From Anaeroglomus sp964550565 (GTDB lineage Bacteria; Planctomycetota; Phycisphaerae; Sedimentisphaerales; Anaerohalosphaeraceae): 5,392 nt of DNA. The stretch's first letter is position 1; every line of letters begins with the position of its first letter. Made by a program: the position numbers and the translations under genes. Where the stretch lies: assembly GCA_964550565.1 (NCBI GenBank), contig CAZKAI010000196.1, positions 1-5,392 of the forward strand, in the 5' to 3' direction. Of this stretch, positions 1 to 5,392 are shown piece after piece. Below the pieces are notes generated by a model that saw only the letters and a list, made by a program, of their open reading frames with translations, had not been told where the DNA came from and ran no database searches.

Positions 1-54
1 CGGATTCCCAAACCCTCCCGGCAGCAAACGGAAGGCGAAAACGATGAGTCTTGA
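1..54 (+). CDS. 3' tail of an unidentified upstream gene (partial, frame uncertain)
   Basis: All three forward frames are open from the window edge to the tmk start, so an upstream gene probably ends here, but too little is left to identify it. Frame 1 ends at the TGA at 52-54 and reads RIPKPSRQQTEGENDES. It uses codons typical of the neighbouring genes (GGC, GAA, CCC, ACG) and has an acidic hydrophilic end, such as many DNA gyrase A subunits carry; it would overlap tmk by 11 bases. Frame 3 ends at the TGA at 45-47 and reads DSQTLPAANGRRKR. It would give the same ATGA overlap seen at the two other tight junctions in this window, but it uses codons rare here (AGG, CGA, GGA). I lean slightly to frame 1. 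Product identity is not supported; gyrase A is only a guess. Confidence 0.35.
   Translation, partial: RIPKPSRQQTEGENDES
30..35 (+). promoter_or_regulatory. Ribosome binding site of tmk
   Basis: GGAAGG lies 8 bases before the ATG at 44. The tmk frame stays open upstream to the window edge, so this Shine-Dalgarno-like sequence, together with the P-loop falling at the usual distance from the N terminus, decides the start at 44. Confidence 0.6.
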
Positions 55-679
55 TTTTCACGGAAAATTTATCGTGCTGGACGGCCCCGACGGGTGCGGC
101 AAGACCACCCAGCAGAAACTGCTGTCGGAGTGGATTCAGGGCTGCGGCGCCGAGGTGGTCTGTTTCCGCGACCCCGGCACGACGGCCATCGGCGAGCAAA
201 TCCGCACGATTCTGCTTGACCCCGCTCACACGGCAATGGGGGATAATGTCGAAGTCCTGCTGTATATGGCGGCCCGGGCCCAGTTATGGAAAGAATGCAT
301 CGCCCCGGCCCTGAAAACCGGCGTCTGTGTCCTGATGGACCGCTGGCTGTCCAGTACCTGTGCCTATCAGGGACGTGCCGGCGGGTTTGGTGTCGAAAAG
401 GTAGTCCGCATTGCCCAAGAATCACTGGAACGGGTCTGGCCGGACGCGACGATCATCCTGGATGTCGATACCCAGACGGCCGCTGCCCGCATGAATCGCC
501 CGCTGGACCGCATGGAACAAAAAGGAGGCGGCTACCACCAGCGCGTCCGCGAAGGCTTCCTCGAACTGTGTGACCATTACAGCGGCATTTTCAAAGTCGA
601 TGCGACACGCTCCGCTGTGGACGTTCAAAACCATATTCGTGTCATCCTTGAAGGCTGTTTCGGCGGGCGGGCGAAATGA
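44..679 (+). CDS. tmk: Thymidylate kinase (dTMP kinase)
   Basis: This cytosolic P-loop kinase phosphorylates dTMP to dTDP with ATP, the step through which both de novo and salvage thymidine nucleotides reach dTTP. The 211-residue length is normal for bacterial TMK. Visible motifs: P-loop GPDGCGKT at residues 14-21; the RDPGTT loop at 42-47, corresponding to the usual R-E-P-G-G-T that contacts substrate; DRW-x-SS at 99-104 followed by AYQG at 107-110, the classic DRY...S..AYQG thymidine-binding segment; and a LID region around 151-171 (NRPLDRMEQK then HQRVREGF) with several arginines for phosphate transfer. The DPGTT form departs from the textbook EPGGT, which I recall seeing in other planctomycete TMKs. 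The stop overlaps the holB start (ATGA at 676-679), so translation of the two is probably coupled. The linkage to holB is common in bacteria and supports the call. Confidence 0.95.
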   Translation: MSLDFHGKFIVLDGPDGCGKTTQQKLLSEWIQGCGAEVVCFRDPGTTAIGEQIRTILLDPAHTAMGDNVEVLLYMAARAQLWKECIAPALKTGVCVLMDRWLSSTCAYQGRAGGFGVEKVVRIAQESLERVWPDATIILDVDTQTAAARMNRPLDRMEQKGGGYHQRVREGFLELCDHYSGIFKVDATRSAVDVQNHIRVILEGCFGGRAK

Positions 680-1824
680 CATCACAGCCCGCCTCATTGC
701 AGTCCATATTTTGTCAGGATAAGGCCATCGGCCAGCTTCAGCACGCCTTTGCCGCCGGTAAAATGGCTCATGCCTATATCTTTGCCGGCGCTGACGGCGT
801 CGGGCGGGCCGCGACCGCAAGGGCCTGGGCTAAAATGCTGCTGTGCCGCAACCGCGTGCATAAACAAACGCCCGCAGGTTCATTTTATGACAGTTGCAGA
901 GTCTGTCCATCCTGCCGTCTGTTCGAAGGCGAAGGACATCCGGACTATATCTCGATTTACAAGGAATTGCTCTCCTTCACCCGCGAAGGCAAAAACCGCA
1001 AGCCCCCGCTGGATATGCCCATTGATGTCATCCGCGAATTTCTGATCGAAAAAGTGGCCTCCAAACCGCAGGAATCGGAGTACGTCGTCTATGTGATTCA
1101 CGAGGCCGAAAAACTCAATATCCCCGGCCAGAACGCACTGCTCAAGACCCTCGAAGAGCCGCCGTCGTTTTGTGTGATTATCCTGCTGTGCTCCAAAACC
1201 GAATCCCTGCTGCCGACGATTCACTCCCGCTGCCAGATTGTCCGCTTCGGTGCCGTGGATCGGGAGCATATCATGGCTGCCCTCAAGCAGCATGGGATTG
1301 CTCCCGCAGCCGCCGGCTATTGGGCGGGTTTCAGTGACGGTTCGCTCGGGCAGGCCCTGACCTGGGCCCAACTCGAATGCGACGGCAAAAGCGTGTATGA
1401 CATCAAAAAAGACCTCGTCCTGCGGCTTGGCGAATTTCAATTGGCCAATACCCTTGAGCTGTCCGAGTGGCTCTCTCAGGCGGCCAAGGCAGTCAGCGGT
1501 GCCCTGGGCAAAACAGCAGGCCAGGTCAGCTCCACCGATATCAACCGCCGCGGCCAGAAACTGATCATCCAGATGATTCAATGGGCTGTCTATGATGCAA
1601 TGCGGCTTTTGCTGGGGCTGTCGCAGGGATTGGTCAACAGCGATCAGGCCGATTCCATCCGCAGTCTGGCCGGCCGGCTCGATTATGACCGGGCCGCGAA
1701 AGTAGTCCTGCAGTGTCAACAAAAGATACAATGGATCGACAGTAGCGTGAATGAGAAGCTGATTTTTGAAGGGTTATTGTTAAATCTGGCCGGATTGGAT
1801 ATACTATCGAGCTCTGTGTCCTGA
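676..1824 (+). CDS. holB: DNA polymerase III clamp-loader subunit delta'
   Basis: This is a 382-residue AAA+ clamp-loader protein, expected to act with DnaX (tau/gamma) and HolA (delta) in loading the beta clamp. In order: an N-terminal segment with AHAYIFAG before a degenerate Walker A, GADGVGRA at 38-45, where the usual Lys is Arg44; a four-Cys zinc module (C57, C74, C77, C80); a Walker B-like strand VVYVIHEAEKL at 137-147; NALLKTLEEPP at 153-163, strongly typical of DnaX/HolB proteins; and the SRC arginine-finger motif at 184-186. The altered Walker A argues for non-hydrolysing delta' rather than DnaX. The C-terminal half (about 200-382) is mainly helical by appearance and poorly conserved, as expected for the collar domain. 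The start is the ATG inside the ATGA overlap with tmk; a G-rich stretch at 661-672 precedes it, but no clean Shine-Dalgarno, which suits translational coupling. The last roughly 20 codons are AT-rich and appear to contain a promoter. Confidence 0.93.
   Translation: MTSQPASLQSIFCQDKAIGQLQHAFAAGKMAHAYIFAGADGVGRAATARAWAKMLLCRNRVHKQTPAGSFYDSCRVCPSCRLFEGEGHPDYISIYKELLSFTREGKNRKPPLDMPIDVIREFLIEKVASKPQESEYVVYVIHEAEKLNIPGQNALLKTLEEPPSFCVIILLCSKTESLLPTIHSRCQIVRFGAVDREHIMAALKQHGIAPAAAGYWAGFSDGSLGQALTWAQLECDGKSVYDIKKDLVLRLGEFQLANTLELSEWLSQAAKAVSGALGKTAGQVSSTDINRRGQKLIIQMIQWAVYDAMRLLLGLSQGLVNSDQADSIRSLAGRLDYDRAAKVVLQCQQKIQWIDSSVNEKLIFEGLLLNLAGLDILSSSVS
1777..1805 (+). promoter_or_regulatory. Candidate sigma70-like promoter for ricT-metG inside the 3' end of holB
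   Basis: TTGTTA (1777-1782) and TATACT (1800-1805) are separated by exactly 17 bases, matching the -35 and -10 consensus at 4/6 and 5/6 positions. They sit in the closing codons of holB, where use shifts to TTA, TTG, ATA and CTA, unlike the GC-ending codons elsewhere. Transcription would start near 1812, giving a leader of about 75 bases before the ricT ATG. A weaker alternative is TCGAAA (1842-1847) with TAAGAT (1865-1870), also 17 bases apart. Consensus matching alone gives false positives, and planctomycete promoters are not well described. Confidence 0.4.
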
Positions 1825-1885
1825 TAGAAAAAGTAAGGACCTCGAAAATAGACGTGTAATGCGATAAGATATAGCGAGAATAAGA

Positions 1886-2968
1886 ATGACACAACCAGAC
1901 AATACAGCCAAGCAAAAGCCGCAGACGCCTCGAAAGCTCATGCTGGTTCGATTCGGCAAGATGGGAACGCTCGGCTGGTGTGAACATAACGAAACGAACA
2001 TCCCCCGCACCCGCCCGCATGTGGTCATCAAGACCAGCCGGGGGCTGGAGCTGGGGCAGCTTGTCGGTGTCGGCAATTATCGTTCCGGCCAGTTCAAAAG
2101 CAGCCCTGAGCAGGTCGAAGAATATTTCGGCCCGACCGAGACCGGCCAGCCGGTCATCACCGAAACCGGAACATTTGTGCGTTTTGCCACGCCCGAAGAC
2201 CTGCGTGAACAGCAGCATCTGGAAATCTCCGCCGTCCAGGAGGCCAAAACCTGTGAAAAACTGGCCGCCGAACTGAATCTGCCCATGAAGATTATCGAAG
2301 CCGAACATCTGTTTGGCGGCGAACGCGTGGTCATTTATTTCACCAGTGAAGGGCGGGTGGATTTCCGCGAACTGGTCAAACGCATGGCCCGTGAATACCA
2401 GACCCGTATCGAATTGCGGCAAATCGGTTCCCGTGACGAAGCCAAGCTGGTCGGCGATTACGAAACCTGCGGACAGGAATGCTGCTGCAAGCGGTTCCTG
2501 AAAATCCTGGCCCCCGTGAACATGCGGATGGCCAAGTTGCAGAAAGCCACGCTGGACCCGTCCAAAATCAGCGGCCACTGCGGCCGGCTCAAATGCTGCC
2601 TCCGCTATGAGGACGCAACCTATCTGGAACTCCGCGAGCGTCTGCCNNNNNNNNNNNNNNNNNNNNNNNNNNNNNNNNNNNNNNNNNNNNNNNNNNNNNN
2701 NNNNNNNNNNNNNNNNNNNNNNNNNNNNNNNNNNNNNNNNNNNNNNCAGCCGCAATCCCGCCCGCAGCAGCAGGGCCAGCAGGACCGCGGCGGAAAATCC
2801 GACCGACCCGGCGGCGGCAAAAACCGCAATAAAAAATTCAAGAAGCGTTTTCAAAACAACAACGGAAATAACAATCCCGGCAATCGCAATAACGGCGGGC
2901 CCAGACCCAATCAGAATCAAAACCAGCGGCCCAATCGACCTCCGCAGCCGGAAGGTGGAAATCAATGA
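1886..2968 (+). CDS. ricT: PSP1 C-terminal domain protein, RicT/YaaT family (interrupted by assembly gap)
   Basis: This is a PSP1-domain protein. The B. subtilis homologue RicT (YaaT) forms the iron-sulfur RicAFT complex, which acts with RNase Y in mRNA maturation and influences biofilm formation, sporulation and competence; the role here is inferred. The core spans about residues 17-253. It ends in the hallmark cysteine region: C195-G-Q-E-C199-C200-C201, then AKLQKATLDPSKISG at 216-230, then HCGRLKCCLRYE at 231-242 (C232, C237, C238). The 100-N gap starts at codon 254. After it the same frame continues for 73 residues of a basic, Asn/Gln/Gly/Arg/Pro-rich, probably disordered tail. That frame is supported because its TGA forms an ATGA overlap with metG. 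The 360-residue length is therefore nominal. The start is the only in-frame ATG after a stop at 1865-1867, with a weak GAGA (1876-1879) as ribosome binding site. It follows holB by 61 bp. Confidence 0.9.
   Translation: MTQPDNTAKQKPQTPRKLMLVRFGKMGTLGWCEHNETNIPRTRPHVVIKTSRGLELGQLVGVGNYRSGQFKSSPEQVEEYFGPTETGQPVITETGTFVRFATPEDLREQQHLEISAVQEAKTCEKLAAELNLPMKIIEAEHLFGGERVVIYFTSEGRVDFRELVKRMAREYQTRIELRQIGSRDEAKLVGDYETCGQECCCKRFLKILAPVNMRMAKLQKATLDPSKISGHCGRLKCCLRYEDATYLELRERLXXXXXXXXXXXXXXXXXXXXXXXXXXXXXXXXXXQPQSRPQQQGQQDRGGKSDRPGGGKNRNKKFKKRFQNNNGNNNPGNRNNGGPRPNQNQNQRPNRPPQPEGGNQ
2647..2746. other. Assembly gap of 100 Ns within ricT
   Basis: Exactly 100 consecutive Ns, the conventional placeholder for a scaffold gap of unknown size. 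It falls just after the conserved cysteine region of the PSP1 protein and before its low-complexity tail. The true length, and therefore the true protein length, cannot be read from this window. That the flanking frame happens to continue across 100 Ns is coincidental to the placeholder length. Confidence 0.97.
2950..2958 (+). promoter_or_regulatory. Ribosome binding site of metG
   Basis: GGAAGGTGG, close to AAGGAGG, lies within the last codons of ricT and ends 6 bases before the metG ATG at 2965. It is the best ribosome binding site in the window and fixes the metG start at the ATGA overlap. It suggests that metG can recruit ribosomes itself as well as through coupling to ricT. Confidence 0.7.
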
Positions 2969-5007
2969 CGCGAAAAATGCTTGTCACCTCGGCGTTACCC
3001 TATGCCAACGGACCGATTCATATCGGCCATCTCGTCGAATATATCCAGACCGACATTTGGGTCCGCTTTCAGAAATTATGCGGCAATGCCTGCTATTATT
3101 TTTGTGCTGATGATACTCACGGCACTCCGATTATGATTCGGGCTAAGAACGAAGGCATTCGCCCCGAAGACCTGATCGCCCGGATGCACGGCGAACATCT
3201 TCGGGATTTTACCGCGTTTCATGTCGATTTCGACAATTATTACACAACCCATTCTCCCGAAAACCGCGAACTGAGTTGTCTGATTTACCAGCGTGCCCAG
3301 GCCGCCGGCTCGATTGTGGAAAAAAGCATCCAGCAGGCCTATGACGACCACGAAAAAATGTGGCTGCCCGACCGATTTATCAAGGGCACCTGCCCGCGCT
3401 GCAAGGCTGAAAATCAATATGGCGACTCCTGTGATGTCTGCGGCGCGCATTATCAGGCCTCGGAATTGATTAATCCCGTCAGCGCTGTCAGCGGCAAGCC
3501 CCCGGTGCTCAAGGAAAGCACACATTACTTTTTCCGCCTGACCGATTACGCCGACCGTCTGCGGCAGTTGTTCGCCGCCGGCTATGTTCAGGATTCGGTC
3601 CAGAACAAGCTCGAAGAATGGTTCGCCGCCGGCCTGAAGGATTGGGATATCTCCCGCGACGGCCCGTATTTCGGCTTTGAAATCCCCGGCCACAAGGATA
3701 AATATTTTTACGTCTGGCTGGATGCCCCGATTGGCTACATGGCCTCCTGCAAGAATTACTGCCAGCGCAACGGCCTGGATTTTGATAAAGTCTGGAATGG
3801 CGGCGAATATGAAATTTATCATTTTATCGGCAAGGACATCATGTATTTCCATGCGTTGTTCTGGCCGGCGCTGCTGTTTGCCGCCGATCTCCGCAGGCCT
3901 GACAAGCTGTTCGTTCACGGCTTCCTGACCGTTAACGGCCAGAAAATGAGCAAGAGTAAGGGCACCTTTATCATGGCCCGCACCTATCTTGAGCATCTGG
4001 ACCCGGAATACCTGCGATACTATTACGCCTCCAAGCTGTCCGGCGACGTCGGTGATATCGACCTGAATCTCGATGATTTTATCAACCGCGTCAATGCCGA
4101 CCTTGTGGGTAAACTGGCTAATCTCGCCAGCCGCTGCGGCCCGATGCTGACCGGTAAACTCGATGGTCGTCTCGGCTTACTCGACAGTGCCGGTAAAGAC
4201 CTGCTGGCCTCACTGGTTGCGGCCAAACAGGATATCATCACTGATTATGAACAGTTGAATTACGCCTCGGTCGTCCGCCGGGTCACTGCGATGGCCGATG
4301 TCTGCAATAAATATACCGAAGACAACCAGCCCTGGGTGGTGGTCAAGACCGACCCCGAACGGGCCCGCATTACCCTGACGACAATCCTGAACGCCGTCCG
4401 GATTCTGACGATTTATCTCAAACCGGTCATTCCTGCGTTTGCCGACAAAATCGAACGTTTCCTCGACATCCCGGCGCAGACCTTTGCCGATGTGGAAACG
4501 ACGCTGGAAGATCGACCGATAAAAAACTTTATACGACTTGTGGAACGTGTGGACAAAGAAAAGGTAGAAGCCATGATTGAACAAAGCAAGCCCGCCGAGC
4601 AGCCCGTTGCTGGGCCAGCCCCCGCAGCAGAAGAACAAAAACCCGCATTGCCCGCCGGATGGGATGAACCCCTGGCGCCCGAATGTACCATAGAGGATTT
4701 TGCCAAAGTGGATTTACGGATTGCCCGAGTGCTCAAGGCCTCCGCCGTCGAAGGTGCCGACAAACTGCTCAGTCTCGAACTCGACTTGGGCGGCGATGTT
4801 ATCCGCCACGTCTTTGCCGGCATCGCCAAGGCCTATAAACCCGAAGACCTCGTCGGTCGGCTGGTCGTCTGCGTGGCCAATCTCAAACCTCGCAAGATGC
4901 GGTTCGGTCTGTCTGAAGGCATGGTCTGTGCCTCCGGCCCCGGCGGCAGCGAAGTCTTCCTGCTGTCTGTCGATTCCGGCGGCAAGCCCGGCCAGCGCAT
5001 TCACTAA
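2965..5007 (+). CDS. metG: Methionyl-tRNA synthetase with fused C-terminal tRNA-binding domain
   Basis: This cytosolic class I aminoacyl-tRNA synthetase charges initiator and elongator tRNA-Met with methionine. Its 680 residues match the long E. coli-type form (677). Landmarks in order: YANGPIHIGH at 13-22 containing the HIGH motif (19-22); CADDTHGTPIMI at 47-58; a zinc knuckle of the C-X2-C-X9-C-X2-C type with C143, C146, C156 and C159; FYVWLDAPIGY at 248-258; KMSKS at 327-331; and a helical anticodon-binding domain ending around NQPW at 454-457, where the Trp is the one that typically reads the CAU anticodon. A Pro/Ala/Glu-rich linker at about 541-570 joins an EMAPII/Trbp111-type OB-fold (about 575-680, with DFAKVDLRIARV and NLKPRKMRFGLSEGM), which increases tRNA affinity and often mediates dimerisation. 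All catalytic motifs are intact. The ATG overlaps the ricT stop by four bases; the next gene starts 20 bp downstream. Confidence 0.97.
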   Translation: MTRKMLVTSALPYANGPIHIGHLVEYIQTDIWVRFQKLCGNACYYFCADDTHGTPIMIRAKNEGIRPEDLIARMHGEHLRDFTAFHVDFDNYYTTHSPENRELSCLIYQRAQAAGSIVEKSIQQAYDDHEKMWLPDRFIKGTCPRCKAENQYGDSCDVCGAHYQASELINPVSAVSGKPPVLKESTHYFFRLTDYADRLRQLFAAGYVQDSVQNKLEEWFAAGLKDWDISRDGPYFGFEIPGHKDKYFYVWLDAPIGYMASCKNYCQRNGLDFDKVWNGGEYEIYHFIGKDIMYFHALFWPALLFAADLRRPDKLFVHGFLTVNGQKMSKSKGTFIMARTYLEHLDPEYLRYYYASKLSGDVGDIDLNLDDFINRVNADLVGKLANLASRCGPMLTGKLDGRLGLLDSAGKDLLASLVAAKQDIITDYEQLNYASVVRRVTAMADVCNKYTEDNQPWVVVKTDPERARITLTTILNAVRILTIYLKPVIPAFADKIERFLDIPAQTFADVETTLEDRPIKNFIRLVERVDKEKVEAMIEQSKPAEQPVAGPAPAAEEQKPALPAGWDEPLAPECTIEDFAKVDLRIARVLKASAVEGADKLLSLELDLGGDVIRHVFAGIAKAYKPEDLVGRLVVCVANLKPRKMRFGLSEGMVCASGPGGSEVFLLSVDSGGKPGQRIH

Positions 5008-5016
5008 TTCATTCTC

Positions 5017-5020
5017 GGAG
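5017..5020 (+). promoter_or_regulatory. Ribosome binding site supporting a TTG start
   Basis: GGAG lies 7 bases before the TTG at 5028, in the 20-bp spacer after metG. No in-frame ATG or GTG lies between the metG stop and the first conserved residues of the downstream protein, so this site decides the TTG start. Confidence 0.6.
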
Positions 5021-5027
5021 AACCGGC

Positions 5028-5392
5028 TTGGCCAAACTCAGTATCGAACAGGTTGCACGTGATGATGGACGGTATGACCCCCGCGCCGTGAAGTTTGTCT
5101 TTGAAGGCCTGGGCCATACCATCGAAAAGCTCCGTCTGGATGAAGAATCCGACCAGCCGCGTCACGTCAGCGGCCAGGAACTGGCCTGGGGACTGGCCGA
5201 CCTGGCCCGTAAACGCTGGGGCAGACTGGCGGCGATGGTCCTCAATCACTGGGGCGTCCGCCGCACGCGCGACTGGGGTGATATCGTCTATCTGATGATT
5301 GAACACGAATGGATGAGTTCACAGGAAAACGACCGCATCGAAGACTTCGACGAGGTCTATGATTTCCTGTCGGTCTTCGAGAAAAACTACGT
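5028..5392 (+). CDS. Minf_1886 family protein of unknown function (3' end beyond window)
   Basis: From the TTG at 5028, 121 complete codons are open to the window edge with no stop. The protein starts MAKLSIEQVARDDGRYDP. Features matching the Minf_1886 (TIGR04138-type) family as I recall it: RYDPRAVKFVFEGL at about 15-28; RHVSGQEL at 45-52; a Trp/Gly-rich core with RKRWGRLAAMVL at 61-72 and HWGVRRTRDWGDIVY at 74-88; and the acidic DRIEDFDEVYDF at 102-113. Family members are roughly this long, so probably only a short C-terminal end is missing. The family is largely confined to Planctomycetes and Verrucomicrobia and has no established function. No signal peptide, membrane segment or catalytic motif is visible; it looks like a small, soluble, mostly helical protein. 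It lies 20 bp behind metG on the same strand, so it is very probably cotranscribed. Codon use matches its neighbours. Confidence 0.85.
   Translation, partial: MAKLSIEQVARDDGRYDPRAVKFVFEGLGHTIEKLRLDEESDQPRHVSGQELAWGLADLARKRWGRLAAMVLNHWGVRRTRDWGDIVYLMIEHEWMSSQENDRIEDFDEVYDFLSVFEKNY

Noticed and set aside
169..184. DPGTT in place of EPGGT in TMK as a sign of an inactive enzyme
   Set aside because: The P-loop, DR..SS and AYQG motifs are intact, and the Asp/Thr variant is, to my recollection, a lineage variant in planctomycetes, so loss of function is not supported.
880..1731. 283-codon minus-strand open frame inside holB
   Set aside because: Shadow of holB for the same codon-bias reason; no recognisable domain and no ribosome site considered convincing.
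1842..1870. Second promoter-like pair TCGAAA/TAAGAT in the holB-ricT spacer
   Set aside because: Spacing is 17 bases, but both hexamers match consensus at only 4/6 positions in an AT-rich spacer, so it is weaker than the pair at 1777-1805.
1634..2965. 443-codon open frame on the minus strand antisense to ricT, including the N gap
   Set aside because: It lies antisense to the well-supported ricT and holB end, is kept open partly by unreadable Ns, and its protein shows only composition expected from reversed GC-biased codons.
2607..3110. Plus-strand open frame crossing the gap and running into metG
   Set aside because: It is out of frame with both the conserved PSP1 region and metG, and continues only through the Ns. 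The alternative tail frame ends exactly at the metG ATGA junction and is far better supported.
3571..3635. Repeated TTCGCCGCCGGC at two places in metG
   Set aside because: Both copies encode Phe-Ala-Ala-Gly in frame with common codons; no flanking similarity, so this is coincidence rather than a repeat element.
3076..3996. 306-codon minus-strand open frame inside metG
   Set aside because: It is antisense to the catalytic core of metG with all signature motifs on the plus strand. The frame stays open because metG rarely uses TTA, CTA and TCA codons.
5005..5027. Possible terminator between metG and the next gene
   Set aside because: The 20-bp spacer has only a 3-bp CGG/CCG pairing around the ribosome site and no T run; nothing suggests termination.

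Overview
The window holds a compact, same-strand housekeeping operon, most likely from a member of the Planctomycetota and plausibly the Phycisphaerae. Three things point that way. The last gene encodes a protein of the Minf_1886 type, a family essentially known from Planctomycetes and Verrucomicrobia. The thymidylate kinase carries a DPGTT loop, which I recall as common in planctomycete TMKs. The PSP1-family protein has a planctomycete-style CGQE-CCC cysteine motif. The phylum call is an inference; no marker gene such as 16S rRNA is present. A run of exactly 100 Ns shows that this is a draft assembly.

Layout, all on the + strand. Positions 1-54 hold only the tail of an unidentified upstream gene. 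tmk (44-679, thymidylate kinase) overlaps holB (676-1824, DNA polymerase III delta' subunit) by four bases (ATGA). A 61-bp spacer follows, with a sigma70-like promoter candidate lying inside the 3' end of holB. Next is a PSP1/RicT-family gene (1886-2968) interrupted by the 100-N gap at 2647-2746. It overlaps metG (2965-5007, methionyl-tRNA synthetase with a fused C-terminal tRNA-binding domain) by another ATGA. After 20 bp, a TTG-started Minf_1886-family gene (5028 onward) runs off the window end. No RNA gene, mobile element, CRISPR array or convincing terminator was seen, and there is no gene-free stretch longer than 61 bp.

How the genes fit together: tmk supplies dTDP for dTTP synthesis, holB belongs to the clamp loader of the replicative polymerase, and metG charges tRNA-Met for translation. 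The RicT homologue is, by analogy with Bacillus subtilis, an iron-sulfur protein that influences RNA processing. The order tmk-holB-ricT-metG resembles the B. subtilis tmk-yaaQ-yaaR-holB-yaaT-yabA-...-metS neighbourhood with the intervening genes absent, so the association is probably old.

I did not find an obviously new defence, mobile or regulatory system. The points most worth a second look are the Minf_1886 protein of unknown function attached to this operon, the basic Asn/Gln/Gly/Arg-rich tail of the RicT homologue, and the assembly gap that probably hides more than 100 bp of that gene.
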